Positions 24,028 through 33,332 of a stretch of DNA of 64,000 nucleotides are shown piece after piece. The notes beneath the pieces are model-generated. The model worked only from the letters and a program-made list of their open reading frames with translations, did no database searches and had not been told where the DNA came from. Each line of letters begins with the position of its first letter. Position 1 is the first letter of the stretch. Where the stretch lies: assembly GCF_034675845.1 (NCBI RefSeq), contig NZ_JAUCCU010000001.1:310001-374000 (forward strand). Reading direction: 5' to 3'. The position numbers were made by a program, and so were the translations under genes. Source of the DNA: Castellaniella sp. (GTDB lineage Bacteria > Pseudomonadota > Gammaproteobacteria > Burkholderiales > Burkholderiaceae_B).

Positions 24028-26660
24028 AACTGCAAAGCATCCGCATCGAGCAACTGCGCCAGTTTCATGACCCCCTGGAGATCAACGGCCTGGTCCCAGG
24101 CATCAATCTCTTTACCGGCCCCAACGAATCCGGCAAAAGCACGCTGGTCCAGGCCATCCGGGCGGCATTTTTCGAACGCCATAAATCCAGTGCAGTCGAG
24201 GATCTGCAGCCCTGGGGCGACTCATCGGCCGCCCCCAGCGTACAGCTGGACTTTACCTGGCAAGATCAGCACTGGATACTGAACAAACGCTTCTTGAAGC
24301 AGAAGCGCTGCGACCTGAATATCGACGGCCAACTGTTCAACGGCGAAGAAGCCGAGGAAAAACTGGCTGAACTGCTGGGCTATCGCTTTCCAGGGCGCGG
24401 CATCAGCAAGGCCGAACACTGGGGCATCCCCGGACTGCTATGGATAGCACAGGGCTCTGGTCAAGACATTCACGACCCGGTCCAGCATGCCGCAGACTAC
24501 CTGAAGGCCGCCCTGGGCGAAAGCCTGGGCGAGGTCGCCAGCACCAGCGGTGAAGCCCTGATCAACCAAGTCTCTCAAGAACGCGCCAGCCTGCTGACCG
24601 GCACCGGGCGCCCCACTGGCGCCTACGCCGAGGCCAAGCAGCAATCTGCCGACTATGCATCACAGTTGGCGACCCTGGATGATGATATCGCGGCCTATCA
24701 GCAGCAGGTGGATCACCTGGGCGAGCTGCTGCAGCTGCAAAAATCGGATGTTGCCCAGCCCTGGCTGGCCTATCGCGAACAGGCAGCCCAAGCCCAAGCC
24801 AAGCTGAGCGAAGTCCAGGAGTGGGAACAGGCCCAGCAGCGCGAATACCAGGACCTGCGCCACTGCCAGGATAAACAGACACTTTGTCGCGACCAACTGA
24901 CGGCCTTTGCCAAACAGCAAACCGACCTGACCCAAAGATCGCAGGCAAAAGACTTGGCCAGCCAGGCACTGAATGCCCTGAAAGCCCAGCAGCCCCAGAT
25001 AGACAGCCAGTTATCCCAAGCCAAATCCGCCTACCAGGCCGCTGATGACGCACTGCGCCAGGCCCGTCAACAAGAACAGCGCCACACCCTGAGCCGCGAG
25101 TCCAGCCAATTAAGCCTGGATTTGACTGAACTCGGCAGCCGACTGGAACAAGCCCGCACCCTGCAAGCCCAACTGCTGGAACAGCGCAACTTGGTCCAAG
25201 ACCTGCACGTCGACAAAAACGCCCTGAAGCAATTGCGTCACATTCATCAGGAACTGGCCAACATCGACATCGCCCAGCGTGCCGTCGCCACCCGCCTGCA
25301 TTTCGATCTGCTGCCTGGCCGACACATACTGCTGAACGACGCAACGCTAGTCGCTACCGGAGAACGCCTGCTGACCGAAGCGGTCATTTTGAATGTGCCC
25401 GAGGTCGGCACCCTGCGCATCCAGCCCGGCGGCGAAGACATCGCCGACCTGGCCCGCCGCCGGCTCGCCACGCAAGACCGCTTGAACGCCTGCCTGACTG
25501 CGCTGCAGGTCGATAGCATTGAGCACGCTGAACTGCAGGCTGAACAGCGCCAAGCCCACCTGGACGCAATCAGCCGCCATGAACTGTTGCTGGGCAGCCT
25601 AGCGGCCCACGGAATCGATGAACTGATCAGACAGCAGACCCAAGGCGAACAAAGACAACAGGCATTGACGCAGCAGCTGGCAGAACTCCCCGAAGCCACA
25701 CCGGACGGCATCAGCCTGAACGTCGCTGAATCTGCCCTGGAACAAACGCGGGCGCAGTTGCACGCCGCCGAACGCCAACTTGGCGACTTTGATAAGCACC
25801 TAAGTCTGGCCCAGCAAGCTGTCACCAACACCCAGGCAGAATGGCAAAAACTGCACACCGCCCTGCAAACTAGTGCACACCAGGACCACGCGACCGCGTT
25901 GAATCAGCAACTGCTGGACCTGCACGCCCAAGAATCCGGCCTGCAACAGCGCATCACCAACCGTCAGGCGCAAATCGACACGGCCAGGCCAGAGATTCTG
26001 CGTCAGGATATCCAGCGCTACAGCCACACGGCAGCCGCCCTGGAAAAAGAGGCTCAGGATCGATCCTTGGAAATCGCCAGGCTGCAGAGCAAGCTGGATG
26101 CCCTGGGTGCCCATGGACTGGAAGAACAACGCGCCGAGCTGGCCCTGAAGTCAGCGCAGACCAAGCGTCGCCACGATGAACTGCAGCGCCATGCCGCCGC
26201 ACTGGATATGCTGCTGACGCTGCTGAACGCCAAACGTCAGGCCCTGACCCGCCGGATACAGGCCCCACTGCAGCGCCATCTGGACCACTACCTGCAGCTG
26301 CTTTTCCCGCAGTCGCGCCTGAGCGTCAACGAGGATCTGTCGCCTGAACAACTGATCCGCAGCACGCATGGCCGCGAGACCCACGATGCGTTCCCAGCAC
26401 TTAGCTACGGCGCCCGCGAGCAAATGGGCCTGATCAGCAGGCTGGCCTACGCGGATCTGCTGCAAGCTGCCGGCCGCCCCACCCTGATCATCCTGGACGA
26501 CGCCCTGGTGCATAGCGACCCCCAGCGCCTATCGCACATGAAGCGGGTCCTGTTCGATGCGGCGCAGCGCCACCAGATTCTGTTGTTCACCTGCCATCCC
26601 GACAACTGGAAAGATCTGGGGGTCACCGCCACCACCATGCAGGCGTTGCGCACTCGTTAA
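24024..26660 (+). CDS. SbcC/Rad50-like coiled-coil ATPase (YhaN-type)
   Basis: 878-aa SMC-like AAA ATPase. N-terminal Walker A in TGPNESGKSTLVQA near residue 35; long Gln/Ala/Leu-rich coiled coils across about residues 200-740; C-terminal signature LSYGAREQMGLISRLAYA and Walker B TLIILDDALVHSDPQR. No Cys-x-x-Cys zinc hook is seen in the middle, fitting the YhaN rather than the E. coli SbcC type. The real start is ATG 24024 (MKLQSIRIEQLRQF), overlapping the exonuclease stop. The longer frame back to 23529 runs through the exonuclease gene in another frame and is not coding. Confidence 0.9.
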   Translation: MKLQSIRIEQLRQFHDPLEINGLVPGINLFTGPNESGKSTLVQAIRAAFFERHKSSAVEDLQPWGDSSAAPSVQLDFTWQDQHWILNKRFLKQKRCDLNIDGQLFNGEEAEEKLAELLGYRFPGRGISKAEHWGIPGLLWIAQGSGQDIHDPVQHAADYLKAALGESLGEVASTSGEALINQVSQERASLLTGTGRPTGAYAEAKQQSADYASQLATLDDDIAAYQQQVDHLGELLQLQKSDVAQPWLAYREQAAQAQAKLSEVQEWEQAQQREYQDLRHCQDKQTLCRDQLTAFAKQQTDLTQRSQAKDLASQALNALKAQQPQIDSQLSQAKSAYQAADDALRQARQQEQRHTLSRESSQLSLDLTELGSRLEQARTLQAQLLEQRNLVQDLHVDKNALKQLRHIHQELANIDIAQRAVATRLHFDLLPGRHILLNDATLVATGERLLTEAVILNVPEVGTLRIQPGGEDIADLARRRLATQDRLNACLTALQVDSIEHAELQAEQRQAHLDAISRHELLLGSLAAHGIDELIRQQTQGEQRQQALTQQLAELPEATPDGISLNVAESALEQTRAQLHAAERQLGDFDKHLSLAQQAVTNTQAEWQKLHTALQTSAHQDHATALNQQLLDLHAQESGLQQRITNRQAQIDTARPEILRQDIQRYSHTAAALEKEAQDRSLEIARLQSKLDALGAHGLEEQRAELALKSAQTKRRHDELQRHAAALDMLLTLLNAKRQALTRRIQAPLQRHLDHYLQLLFPQSRLSVNEDLSPEQLIRSTHGRETHDAFPALSYGAREQMGLISRLAYADLLQAAGRPTLIILDDALVHSDPQRLSHMKRVLFDAAQRHQILLFTCHPDNWKDLGVTATTMQALRTR

Positions 26661-26783
26661 GCTAGGGTTTAGCCCAGTCCAAGCAATTGCTTTAAGTTGA
26701 TAACATATTAGCTATAAAGTGGCTATTCATGCCGATCTTGTGGGTCTGATACAAGTCGGCAAGCTGACCAAACAAGGAAGATC

Positions 26784-28691
26784 ATGCAATTTCATCACCA
26801 CGGGTATATTTCCGGCGAGCCCCGTATCCGTCCCGCCACCGGCACCGGCATCGACCGCCCAGAGACCCTGCCCGACACCATGGATGTCCTGATTGTCGGT
26901 GCGGGCCCCGCAGGCCATATCGCCGCCGCCCAACTGGCGCAATTTCCAGGCATCCACACCCGCATGATCGAGCGGCGCGGTGAACGCCTGAATCTGGGCC
27001 ATGCCGATGGCATCCAGTCCCGTTCAGTCGAAACCTTCCAGGCTTTTGGCTTTGCCGAGCGCGTCATGCAAGAGGGTTATCACATCACCGCCATGGCGTT
27101 CTGGACGCCCGATCCCGACAACCCGAAAAACATCATCCGCAGCGGTCTGCCCGCCGATGGCTCTTACCAGATCAGCGAGTTTCCCCACCTGATCGTCAAC
27201 CAGGCCCGCATCCAGGATTACTTTGCTGAAGCCATGATGAACGCACCCGCCAAGATCAAAATCGATTTTGGCTGGCAGTTCGTGAGCCTGCAGGTGCACG
27301 ATGACCAGGATTACCCCGTCGAGATACAGCTGCGCGGCTCGGCATTGGCGCAAGAAGGCCTGGAACGCACCGTGCGCGCCAAATACGTGATCGGTTGCGA
27401 TGGTGCACACAGCAAGGTGCGCACAGCCATTGGGCGAGTCATGTCAGGCAGCGAATCCATGCACGCCTGGGGGGTGATGGACGTCGTGGCCAGCACGGAT
27501 TTCCCGGATATCCGCACCAAATGCGCCATCCAATCGCATGACGGCGGCAATATCCTGTTGATCCCGCGCGAGGGCGGCTATCTTTTCCGCATGTATGTGG
27601 ACTTGGGCGTCATCGACGAACACAATGCCAAGAGCATCCGCGCCACGCCGATCCAGGATATCGCCGCACGTGCCAACCAGATCATCCACCCCTACACCCT
27701 GCAGGTCAAAAACGTCGCCTGGTTCAGTGTCTACGAAGTCGCCCACCGCCTCACCGACCACTTTGATGACGTGGATCAAGCCGACATCGGCACCCGCAGC
27801 CCGCGCGTCTTTATCACAGGCGACGCCTGCCACACGCACAGCGCCAAGGCGGGCCAAGGCATGAATGTCTCTATGCAAGACGGCTTCAACATCGCCTGGA
27901 AAATCGCCCATGTGCTCGATGGCCGCAGCCCGGCAGCACTGCTGGATACCTATTCCGCAGAACGCCAAGTGGTGGCCAGCGACCTGATCCGCTTTGATCG
28001 CGAATGGTCCACGCTGATGGCCACGCCGCCCGATCAACTGCAAGATCCCGCAGAGGTCGAGAAATACTACGTCAAGACCTTTGAATTCCCCAGCGGCTTC
28101 ATGACGCAATACACCCCTTCGATGATTACGGGCGGGCAACAGCACCAGAATCTGGCCAGCGGCTACCCGGTGGGCAAACGCTTCAAATCATCCCCCGTGG
28201 TGCGCGTATGCGACATGAATGTTCTCGAACTCGGCCATCAAGCCCCCGCCGATGGACGCTGGCGCATCTATGCCTTCGCCGACCAGACAGCACCGGGCCA
28301 GGCGTCGGCGCTGACGGACTTCGCCGATTGGCTGGCTGCCGATCCGCATTCCCCCATCGTCCGCACGCCCGCAACCCTGGACCCGGATGCCTGGATCGAT
28401 GCCAAGGTCATCTATCAGCAGCGCTTTGACACAGTCAATATCAATATGGTGCCAGCAGTCTTCAAACCGCTCGTCGGCCCTTATGCCCTGCAAGACTACG
28501 AAAAAGTCTTTGCCGCCAGCACCGGCCCCGGCGGGGATGGCAGCGATATTTTCACCGAGCGCGGCATCAGCCGCGATGGCGCCATCGTCATCGTGCGACC
28601 AGATCAATATGTGGCCCATGTCCTGCCCCTGAGCGCACATCAGGACGTCGGCGCATTCTTCGATGCCGTCTTGGGGCCAATCGCACCCTGA
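26784..28691 (+). CDS. FAD-dependent aromatic hydroxylase, MobA / phenol 2-monooxygenase-like
   Basis: 635-aa group A flavoprotein monooxygenase: PHBH-type FAD domain plus a C-terminal thioredoxin-like domain, like 3-hydroxybenzoate 4-monooxygenase (MobA) and phenol 2-monooxygenase. Dinucleotide motif VGAGPAG, second FAD/NADPH motif GCDGAHSKVR, and FITGDACHTHSAKAGQGMN are intact. Length and the opening MQFHHHGYISG match MobA best. AAGGAAG lies before ATG 26784. No ring-cleavage or transport genes flank it, so the substrate is not supported by context; a hydroxybenzoate or phenol is most likely. Confidence 0.82.
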   Translation: MQFHHHGYISGEPRIRPATGTGIDRPETLPDTMDVLIVGAGPAGHIAAAQLAQFPGIHTRMIERRGERLNLGHADGIQSRSVETFQAFGFAERVMQEGYHITAMAFWTPDPDNPKNIIRSGLPADGSYQISEFPHLIVNQARIQDYFAEAMMNAPAKIKIDFGWQFVSLQVHDDQDYPVEIQLRGSALAQEGLERTVRAKYVIGCDGAHSKVRTAIGRVMSGSESMHAWGVMDVVASTDFPDIRTKCAIQSHDGGNILLIPREGGYLFRMYVDLGVIDEHNAKSIRATPIQDIAARANQIIHPYTLQVKNVAWFSVYEVAHRLTDHFDDVDQADIGTRSPRVFITGDACHTHSAKAGQGMNVSMQDGFNIAWKIAHVLDGRSPAALLDTYSAERQVVASDLIRFDREWSTLMATPPDQLQDPAEVEKYYVKTFEFPSGFMTQYTPSMITGGQQHQNLASGYPVGKRFKSSPVVRVCDMNVLELGHQAPADGRWRIYAFADQTAPGQASALTDFADWLAADPHSPIVRTPATLDPDAWIDAKVIYQQRFDTVNINMVPAVFKPLVGPYALQDYEKVFAASTGPGGDGSDIFTERGISRDGAIVIVRPDQYVAHVLPLSAHQDVGAFFDAVLGPIAP

Positions 28692-28709
28692 ACCGATCCG
28701 GCAACTACT

Positions 28710-28740
28710 CGGGGGATGCCTGCCGTGACATGATCCCCCG
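28710..28740. terminator. Possible terminator hairpin between the monooxygenase and a convergent MCP
   Basis: 8-bp perfect arms CGGGGGAT (28710-28717) and ATCCCCCG (28733-28740) with a 15-nt loop, in the short gap of two convergent genes. No strong T tract, so the function is only likely. Confidence 0.4.
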
Positions 28741-28771
28741 TCCATTCTTTGCTATAGGCAGTTTCCGGCAA

Positions 28772-30391
28772 TCAGCCCAATAGCAAGGGCTGCCCACGCG
28801 CTGCAAACGGCTGCTCATGTCCATCGCCCAGGCGAAAACTGCTGGTCAGTTGCGCCAGCTGGTCGGCCTGGCTGCGTAGCGCATCCGCAGCAGCGGAGGT
28901 CTGCTCGACCAGGACGGCATTTTGCTGGGTCACCCCATCCAGATGAACCACCGCCTGGTTGATTTGGCCCAATCCGGTGGCTTGCTCTCGTCCGGCCAGG
29001 GCGATTTCCTCGACAATGCTGCTGAGTTTTCCAATATCGCCCGTAATATGCTGCATGGCGGTACTGGCCTGACCAGCCTGTTCATGGCCCGCCTGCGCCT
29101 TGGCCACGGCATCCTGAATCAAGCCCTGGATTTCTCGGGCAGCGTCGGCGCTGCGCTGGGCCAAACTACGGACCTCGCCCGCCACCACCGCAAAGCCCCG
29201 GCCTTGTTCACCGGCGCGGGCAGCCTCGACGGCGGCATTCAATGCCAGGATATTGGTCTGAAAGGCGATGCTGTCGATCACTTGAATAATGTCGACAATA
29301 CGTTTGGCAGACTCATGAATCGCCAGCATGGTCTGCACCATCGTGCCAACCACTTGATCGCCGTGGTGCACCGTCTGGGCGGCCGTCTGGGCCAGCTCTT
29401 TGGCCTGAGCGGCATGATCGGCATTGTGCTGCACCGTGGCGGCAAGTTCTTCAGTGGCCGACGCGGTTTCTTGCAGCGCACTGGCCTGCTGCTCGGTGCG
29501 GGCCGATAGATCCTGAGACCCATCCGCGACCTGAGCCGAGTACGACGCGATCGTAGCCGCCCCCTGGCGCACCTCAGTCATGGCGTGAAACAGATTCAGC
29601 CGCATGGACTCCATGCGCCCCAGCAAGACTGCAATTTCATCCTGCCCCACATGACTGATCACCTGGGTCAGGTTGCGCTCGGCAATCTGCGCACTGGCGG
29701 CATTGGCCGCTCCGAATCCTTGATTCAGGCGCGCCAGCAAACGCAAAGCCAGCCACAGCGAAGGCAGAACCAACAACAAGCCAGCCAGGGCAAAAATAAT
29801 CAGTGACAGGCGATAACGGTCTTCGGCAGCTTGCGCAAAATCGTCTGCAGCCTGCACCTGATAAGCCTGATAGGCCTGCAAGGCATTAATAAATGCCGTT
29901 GCCTCAGTGCGCCCAGCCGCTAGAAAATCCGCCATTGCGGATGCTCCGTAATGTCCCCCGCGCACGGTATTGATGGCTGCCGACAGCGGTTTACGCCAAG
30001 TATCCCGCGTCCGCTTGACCTCTTCATACAGTGCAGTTCCGCGAGCATCCGCCAAGCCCTCGCCTAATTCATCGAATAAGGCTTTGGCATCCTGCTGCCG
30101 TTTGGCAATGGCATCCAGGTGCTGTGACACTGGGTGCTCATGAATACCGGCCAGCACATTATCAGGCGCGTGCTGAAATGCCAGCAGCACCTCCATGCGG
30201 TTCAGGCTGGTGTTTTCAATCACCTGCCCGGCCAGCAAGGCGCGCGACATCGTAATTTCATGCAAGGTCATCAGACTATGGCGTGCAGATGCCAGGCCAG
30301 CCAATCCCACCCAGGCAATCGCCACGATGGACAATAAAAAGATACACAGCACCACGACAAAACGTCGCGTGACAGAGAGTCGGTTCCACAT
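28772..30391 (-). CDS. Methyl-accepting chemotaxis protein (Tar/Tsr type)
   Basis: 539-aa chemoreceptor. N-terminal TM helix (VVLCIFLLSIVAIAWVGL, about 12-29), a periplasmic four-helix-bundle-like sensor of about 165 residues, TM2 (LIIFALAGLLLVLPSLWL), HAMP region, then the cytoplasmic helical hairpin with tip FQTNILALNAAVEAARAG. It signals through CheW/CheA to the flagellar switch. Ligand unknown. The C-terminus (GQPLLLG) lacks the x-W-x-x-F tether seen in the receptor at 59.7-61.6 kb. First of a cluster of three leftward receptors. Confidence 0.93.
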   Translation of the reverse strand: MWNRLSVTRRFVVVLCIFLLSIVAIAWVGLAGLASARHSLMTLHEITMSRALLAGQVIENTSLNRMEVLLAFQHAPDNVLAGIHEHPVSQHLDAIAKRQQDAKALFDELGEGLADARGTALYEEVKRTRDTWRKPLSAAINTVRGGHYGASAMADFLAAGRTEATAFINALQAYQAYQVQAADDFAQAAEDRYRLSLIIFALAGLLLVLPSLWLALRLLARLNQGFGAANAASAQIAERNLTQVISHVGQDEIAVLLGRMESMRLNLFHAMTEVRQGAATIASYSAQVADGSQDLSARTEQQASALQETASATEELAATVQHNADHAAQAKELAQTAAQTVHHGDQVVGTMVQTMLAIHESAKRIVDIIQVIDSIAFQTNILALNAAVEAARAGEQGRGFAVVAGEVRSLAQRSADAAREIQGLIQDAVAKAQAGHEQAGQASTAMQHITGDIGKLSSIVEEIALAGREQATGLGQINQAVVHLDGVTQQNAVLVEQTSAAADALRSQADQLAQLTSSFRLGDGHEQPFAARGQPLLLG

Positions 30392-30518
30392 AATTGCGTC
30401 AGGCTCTAGGAAATATAGGGATTAATAGGCAAAGGCAGGATAATACCAATGTTTCTAATATGGTTTTATGGCGGGCACCCTGCATCCATCTGGCACGCAG
30501 GCGGATTGATATCTGGCT

Positions 30519-31607
30519 TCAGCCCAACACGGCCATCAGAGGCATGGACGGTACCAATTGGCTCATGGGGATAACACTGAACCTGTCTGTTGGCGCCGAG
30601 GCAATCAGATCCAGGCAGACATAATTCATGCCGGCACCACCGCGCAGATACAGGCGCCGACGGCTTAGATCCGTCAGGCTGGTCCAACTGGTGAACTCGG
30701 TAGGGATGGTTTTCAGCGCATGCCCTGCCACCTGAAGATGGCTACTGCCCTGCTCGGGTGGATCGACCGTGATGCCGCGTGGTCGATCAAAGTTATTCAT
30801 GATGTGCGCCACCATTTGCACCGCCTGGTCCGGGTCCGTCTGTTTTTCGGCAAACTGGGCATAGTATGCCGCCCGGACAAAGCGATCCACCGAGGTATCA
30901 GTGCCCGGCAGGCCGACCTTGGCAATCCCTGAGCCGGGCTGCACCACGTCGTACTCGGAAAACCGCCCGCGCGACCGATCAATATTGGATAAAAACGTGT
31001 AATTATTCAGATTGGTCAGGTGCCAGGAAAACTGCGGCGCATTGGTCATCACCCCGACAGGGTTGTCATACACCGTCAGCGCGCCATGGTGAAATTCGAT
31101 CACCAGGCTGGCACCAGTGGCATCATGCACCGCATAATGAAACGGCATCTGCAATCCACCCAGAATAGGAATCGGCGAGAGTTCTATCTGGGTATCTTCC
31201 AGGGCTGCCTTGACCTGCGCGACCGTGCTGAAGCACCCCAGCACAAACGCCCCGATGTCGGCTGCCGAAATCGCGGGCCGTGCGACATCCAGCGCAGCCT
31301 GCGGCCCCCCCGCCTGGGGGTAGGACTGCACGCTGCAGCTCAGGCCGGCATCATTCACCCCTTCGATGATCTTCAGATCCGACGGGCTGAAACTTACCCC
31401 CGGTACGGGTGGCATGGCAGGCATGGTCACCGCGATGACAGCATGCTGCATGGCCCATTTTTGCCCTGGATGCCCTTGCACCACTGACTGGATTTCGGCT
31501 CCCAGCGGGAAACGGGCGACCAAGTAAGGCAGGTCCAGGCTGAGTTCCAGCGTGCGGCCCAGATAGGCGCAATCGTTGGCATCGCGATATAGCAAAGAAG
31601 TGCACAT
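30519..31607 (-). CDS. Choloylglycine hydrolase / penicillin V acylase family (Ntn) amidase
   Basis: 362-aa linear-amide C-N hydrolase. Cys2 directly follows Met1 (MCTSLLYRDA), as needed for the N-terminal nucleophile after Met removal; Arg18 lies in GRTLE, and YDNPVGVMTNAP carries the oxyanion-hole Asn. No signal peptide, so cytoplasmic processing is expected unless an upstream start is used. Family members split bile salts, penicillin V or N-acyl-homoserine lactones; the last is the most plausible for an environmental betaproteobacterium but is inference. It stands among three chemoreceptor genes on the same strand, with gaps of about 100 bp on each side. Confidence 0.86.
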   Translation of the reverse strand: MCTSLLYRDANDCAYLGRTLELSLDLPYLVARFPLGAEIQSVVQGHPGQKWAMQHAVIAVTMPAMPPVPGVSFSPSDLKIIEGVNDAGLSCSVQSYPQAGGPQAALDVARPAISAADIGAFVLGCFSTVAQVKAALEDTQIELSPIPILGGLQMPFHYAVHDATGASLVIEFHHGALTVYDNPVGVMTNAPQFSWHLTNLNNYTFLSNIDRSRGRFSEYDVVQPGSGIAKVGLPGTDTSVDRFVRAAYYAQFAEKQTDPDQAVQMVAHIMNNFDRPRGITVDPPEQGSSHLQVAGHALKTIPTEFTSWTSLTDLSRRRLYLRGGAGMNYVCLDLIASAPTDRFSVIPMSQLVPSMPLMAVLG

Positions 31608-31703
31608 ATAAGGTACTTTCCGATGAACATTGTGTTCAGTACGATACCAGCCTGCTCACACTTTTGCAGACAGGCATCACCATGTCTCCAAACAATGCCC
31701 TGC

Positions 31704-33125
31704 CTACGCCCCAATCAAAGCCACAGCGCCATTCAGCTGGCTGGCGCCCTGTCCCAGATGCCGGACCAGCCCGTCGCTTTGATTGGCATTGCCCAGGGTC
31801 GTCTCGGCGACCTCCTGCACCTGCGCCATGGCACGTTCCAGCTCCAGCAACTGATCCGCCTGCTCACGATTGGCCTGCAAAAATGCCTTCAATACATCAG
31901 ACAAGACCTCGACACCGCCCGACAACTGCTGCATGGTGGCACCGCTGCGCTCGATCAGGGCGGTTCCTGCCGCTACCTGCTGGGTGGACGCCTGAATCAG
32001 TTGACGAATCTGATGGGCAGCCTCGGCACTGCGCTGGGCCAGAGTTCGGACCTCGCTGGCCACCACCGCAAACCCGCGCCCGTACTCACCCGCCCGGGCA
32101 GCTTCGACGGACGCATTCAAAGCCAGAATATTGGTCTGAAAGGCAATGCTGTCGATCAAGGTCGTGATTTCCGAAATCCGCGTAGACAACTGCACCATCT
32201 CGCGCATGCTTTGGACGGACTGCTCCATGCTGCGGCTGCCTTCTCGAGCCAACAAGGTAGTCTGACTGGCCTGCTGCTCGGCGGCCTGGGCACGTTGCAA
32301 ATCATTGCCTAGCGACTCATTCAGGGACTGCACCGCCTGCACCGACTGCGCAATAGCCTGGGCCTGGTGCTTCGCCCCCCCGCTAACCGCTTGATTGTCG
32401 CTGCGCAATTGGGCCAGCACCCGATCGATGGTGACGGCATGCGTGCGCACCTTGCCCACCGCAGCAGCCACCGCCTGCACAACCTGATGCAACGACACGC
32501 CAGCAGAACTGCGAGGCGCCATATCGCTGACATCCAGGCGAATCTGCCCATCGCGGTAAATCCGGCTGACCAGTTCGCTTAATTCAACTGCCTGACGCGC
32601 ATCATGGCGCATCCAGATGGCGATATAGCACAGAAATATGGTTTCAACCACGACATAGGAGGCATGGGCCACAACCCTGCCAAACCCCGGTTCGGTAAAG
32701 CAGTAAGTGGGGTAGCCCAGTTCCTGCAGGGTATTGAAGCTGAAGTGATGCAAGGCCACCACAACCGCCGCCAACAAGATCACCCCCCAGTCGCGATAGC
32801 ACAGCAACACCGCCAGCAGGACAAAAATCCCGAAGTGCAGCTCGACCGTCCCCATGGCTTGATGAATCTGCAGGGCGCAAAACAACATAAATACCACGGC
32901 CACCGTCATGCGAGTGACACGCCGACCCGGCAGCCAGAAGATCAGGACGGTCGGGATCAAGGCCAAGGGCAAGCCCACCGCCCAAGCCAACCCCCAGGTA
33001 TCGTGCCAACTGGCCAGGCCCAAGGTGGTGAAAAACAGTACCCAAATCAAGGGCAGCATGATGCGATCAGCCTGACAAGAGCTTTTGTCGGACGCGGCAG
33101 AAGACAGATGAGGGGTGGTATGCAT
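31704..33125 (-). CDS. Methyl-accepting chemotaxis protein with multi-TM membrane sensor
   Basis: 473-aa chemoreceptor of unusual build: no periplasmic domain but about six hydrophobic segments in the first 180 residues (LPLIWVLFFTTLGLASW, VGLPLALIPTVLIFWLP, MTVAVVFMLFCALQI, FGIFVLLAVLLCY, VILLAAVVVALHHF, YVVVETIFLCYIAIWM). A cytoplasmic hairpin with tip FQTNILALNASVEAARAG follows. Membrane-embedded (MASE-like) sensing of an energy- or membrane-related cue is likely. ATG 33125 is preferred over TTG 33185; neither has a good ribosome site. Upstream lie nested inverted repeats. Confidence 0.88.
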   Translation of the reverse strand: MHTTPHLSSAASDKSSCQADRIMLPLIWVLFFTTLGLASWHDTWGLAWAVGLPLALIPTVLIFWLPGRRVTRMTVAVVFMLFCALQIHQAMGTVELHFGIFVLLAVLLCYRDWGVILLAAVVVALHHFSFNTLQELGYPTYCFTEPGFGRVVAHASYVVVETIFLCYIAIWMRHDARQAVELSELVSRIYRDGQIRLDVSDMAPRSSAGVSLHQVVQAVAAAVGKVRTHAVTIDRVLAQLRSDNQAVSGGAKHQAQAIAQSVQAVQSLNESLGNDLQRAQAAEQQASQTTLLAREGSRSMEQSVQSMREMVQLSTRISEITTLIDSIAFQTNILALNASVEAARAGEYGRGFAVVASEVRTLAQRSAEAAHQIRQLIQASTQQVAAGTALIERSGATMQQLSGGVEVLSDVLKAFLQANREQADQLLELERAMAQVQEVAETTLGNANQSDGLVRHLGQGASQLNGAVALIGA

Positions 33126-33185
33126 GGGGAAAATAATGGGCTGGCTAGAACATGACCAACAATTGAAGTGTCTGGCTAAAGACAA

Positions 33186-33213
33186 CCCGCCGACCCCAGA
33201 CAGGTTCGGCGGG
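33186..33213 (-). terminator. Likely intrinsic terminator of the NIT-type MCP gene
   Basis: Arms CCCGCCGA (33186-33193) and TCGGCGGG (33206-33213) form a perfect 8-bp stem. Reading leftward it is followed by TTGTCTTT. It lies downstream of the MCP that ends at 33333 and just upstream of the next MCP. Confidence 0.55.
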
Positions 33214-33217
33214 CTGA

Positions 33218-33257
33218 AATCAAACTAACGTTTGATTGATATTACAGTGTATCAATC
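33218..33257. repeat. Overlapping inverted repeats in the AT-rich region between two MCP genes
   Basis: AATCAAAC / GTTTGATT (33218-33225 and 33230-33237) and GATTGATA / TATCAATC (33234-33241 and 33250-33257) are perfect 8-bp inverted repeats that share GATT. They sit upstream of the multi-TM MCP in a stretch much richer in AT than the genes. Either operator-like sites or alternative hairpins; no known regulator consensus is recognised. Confidence 0.5.
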
Positions 33258-33332
33258 GATAGTCTGATTAGTAAATAATTTATATCTATATCTTATTTAA
33301 AAATATGCACCTGTTCCTATCAAACAACATGC

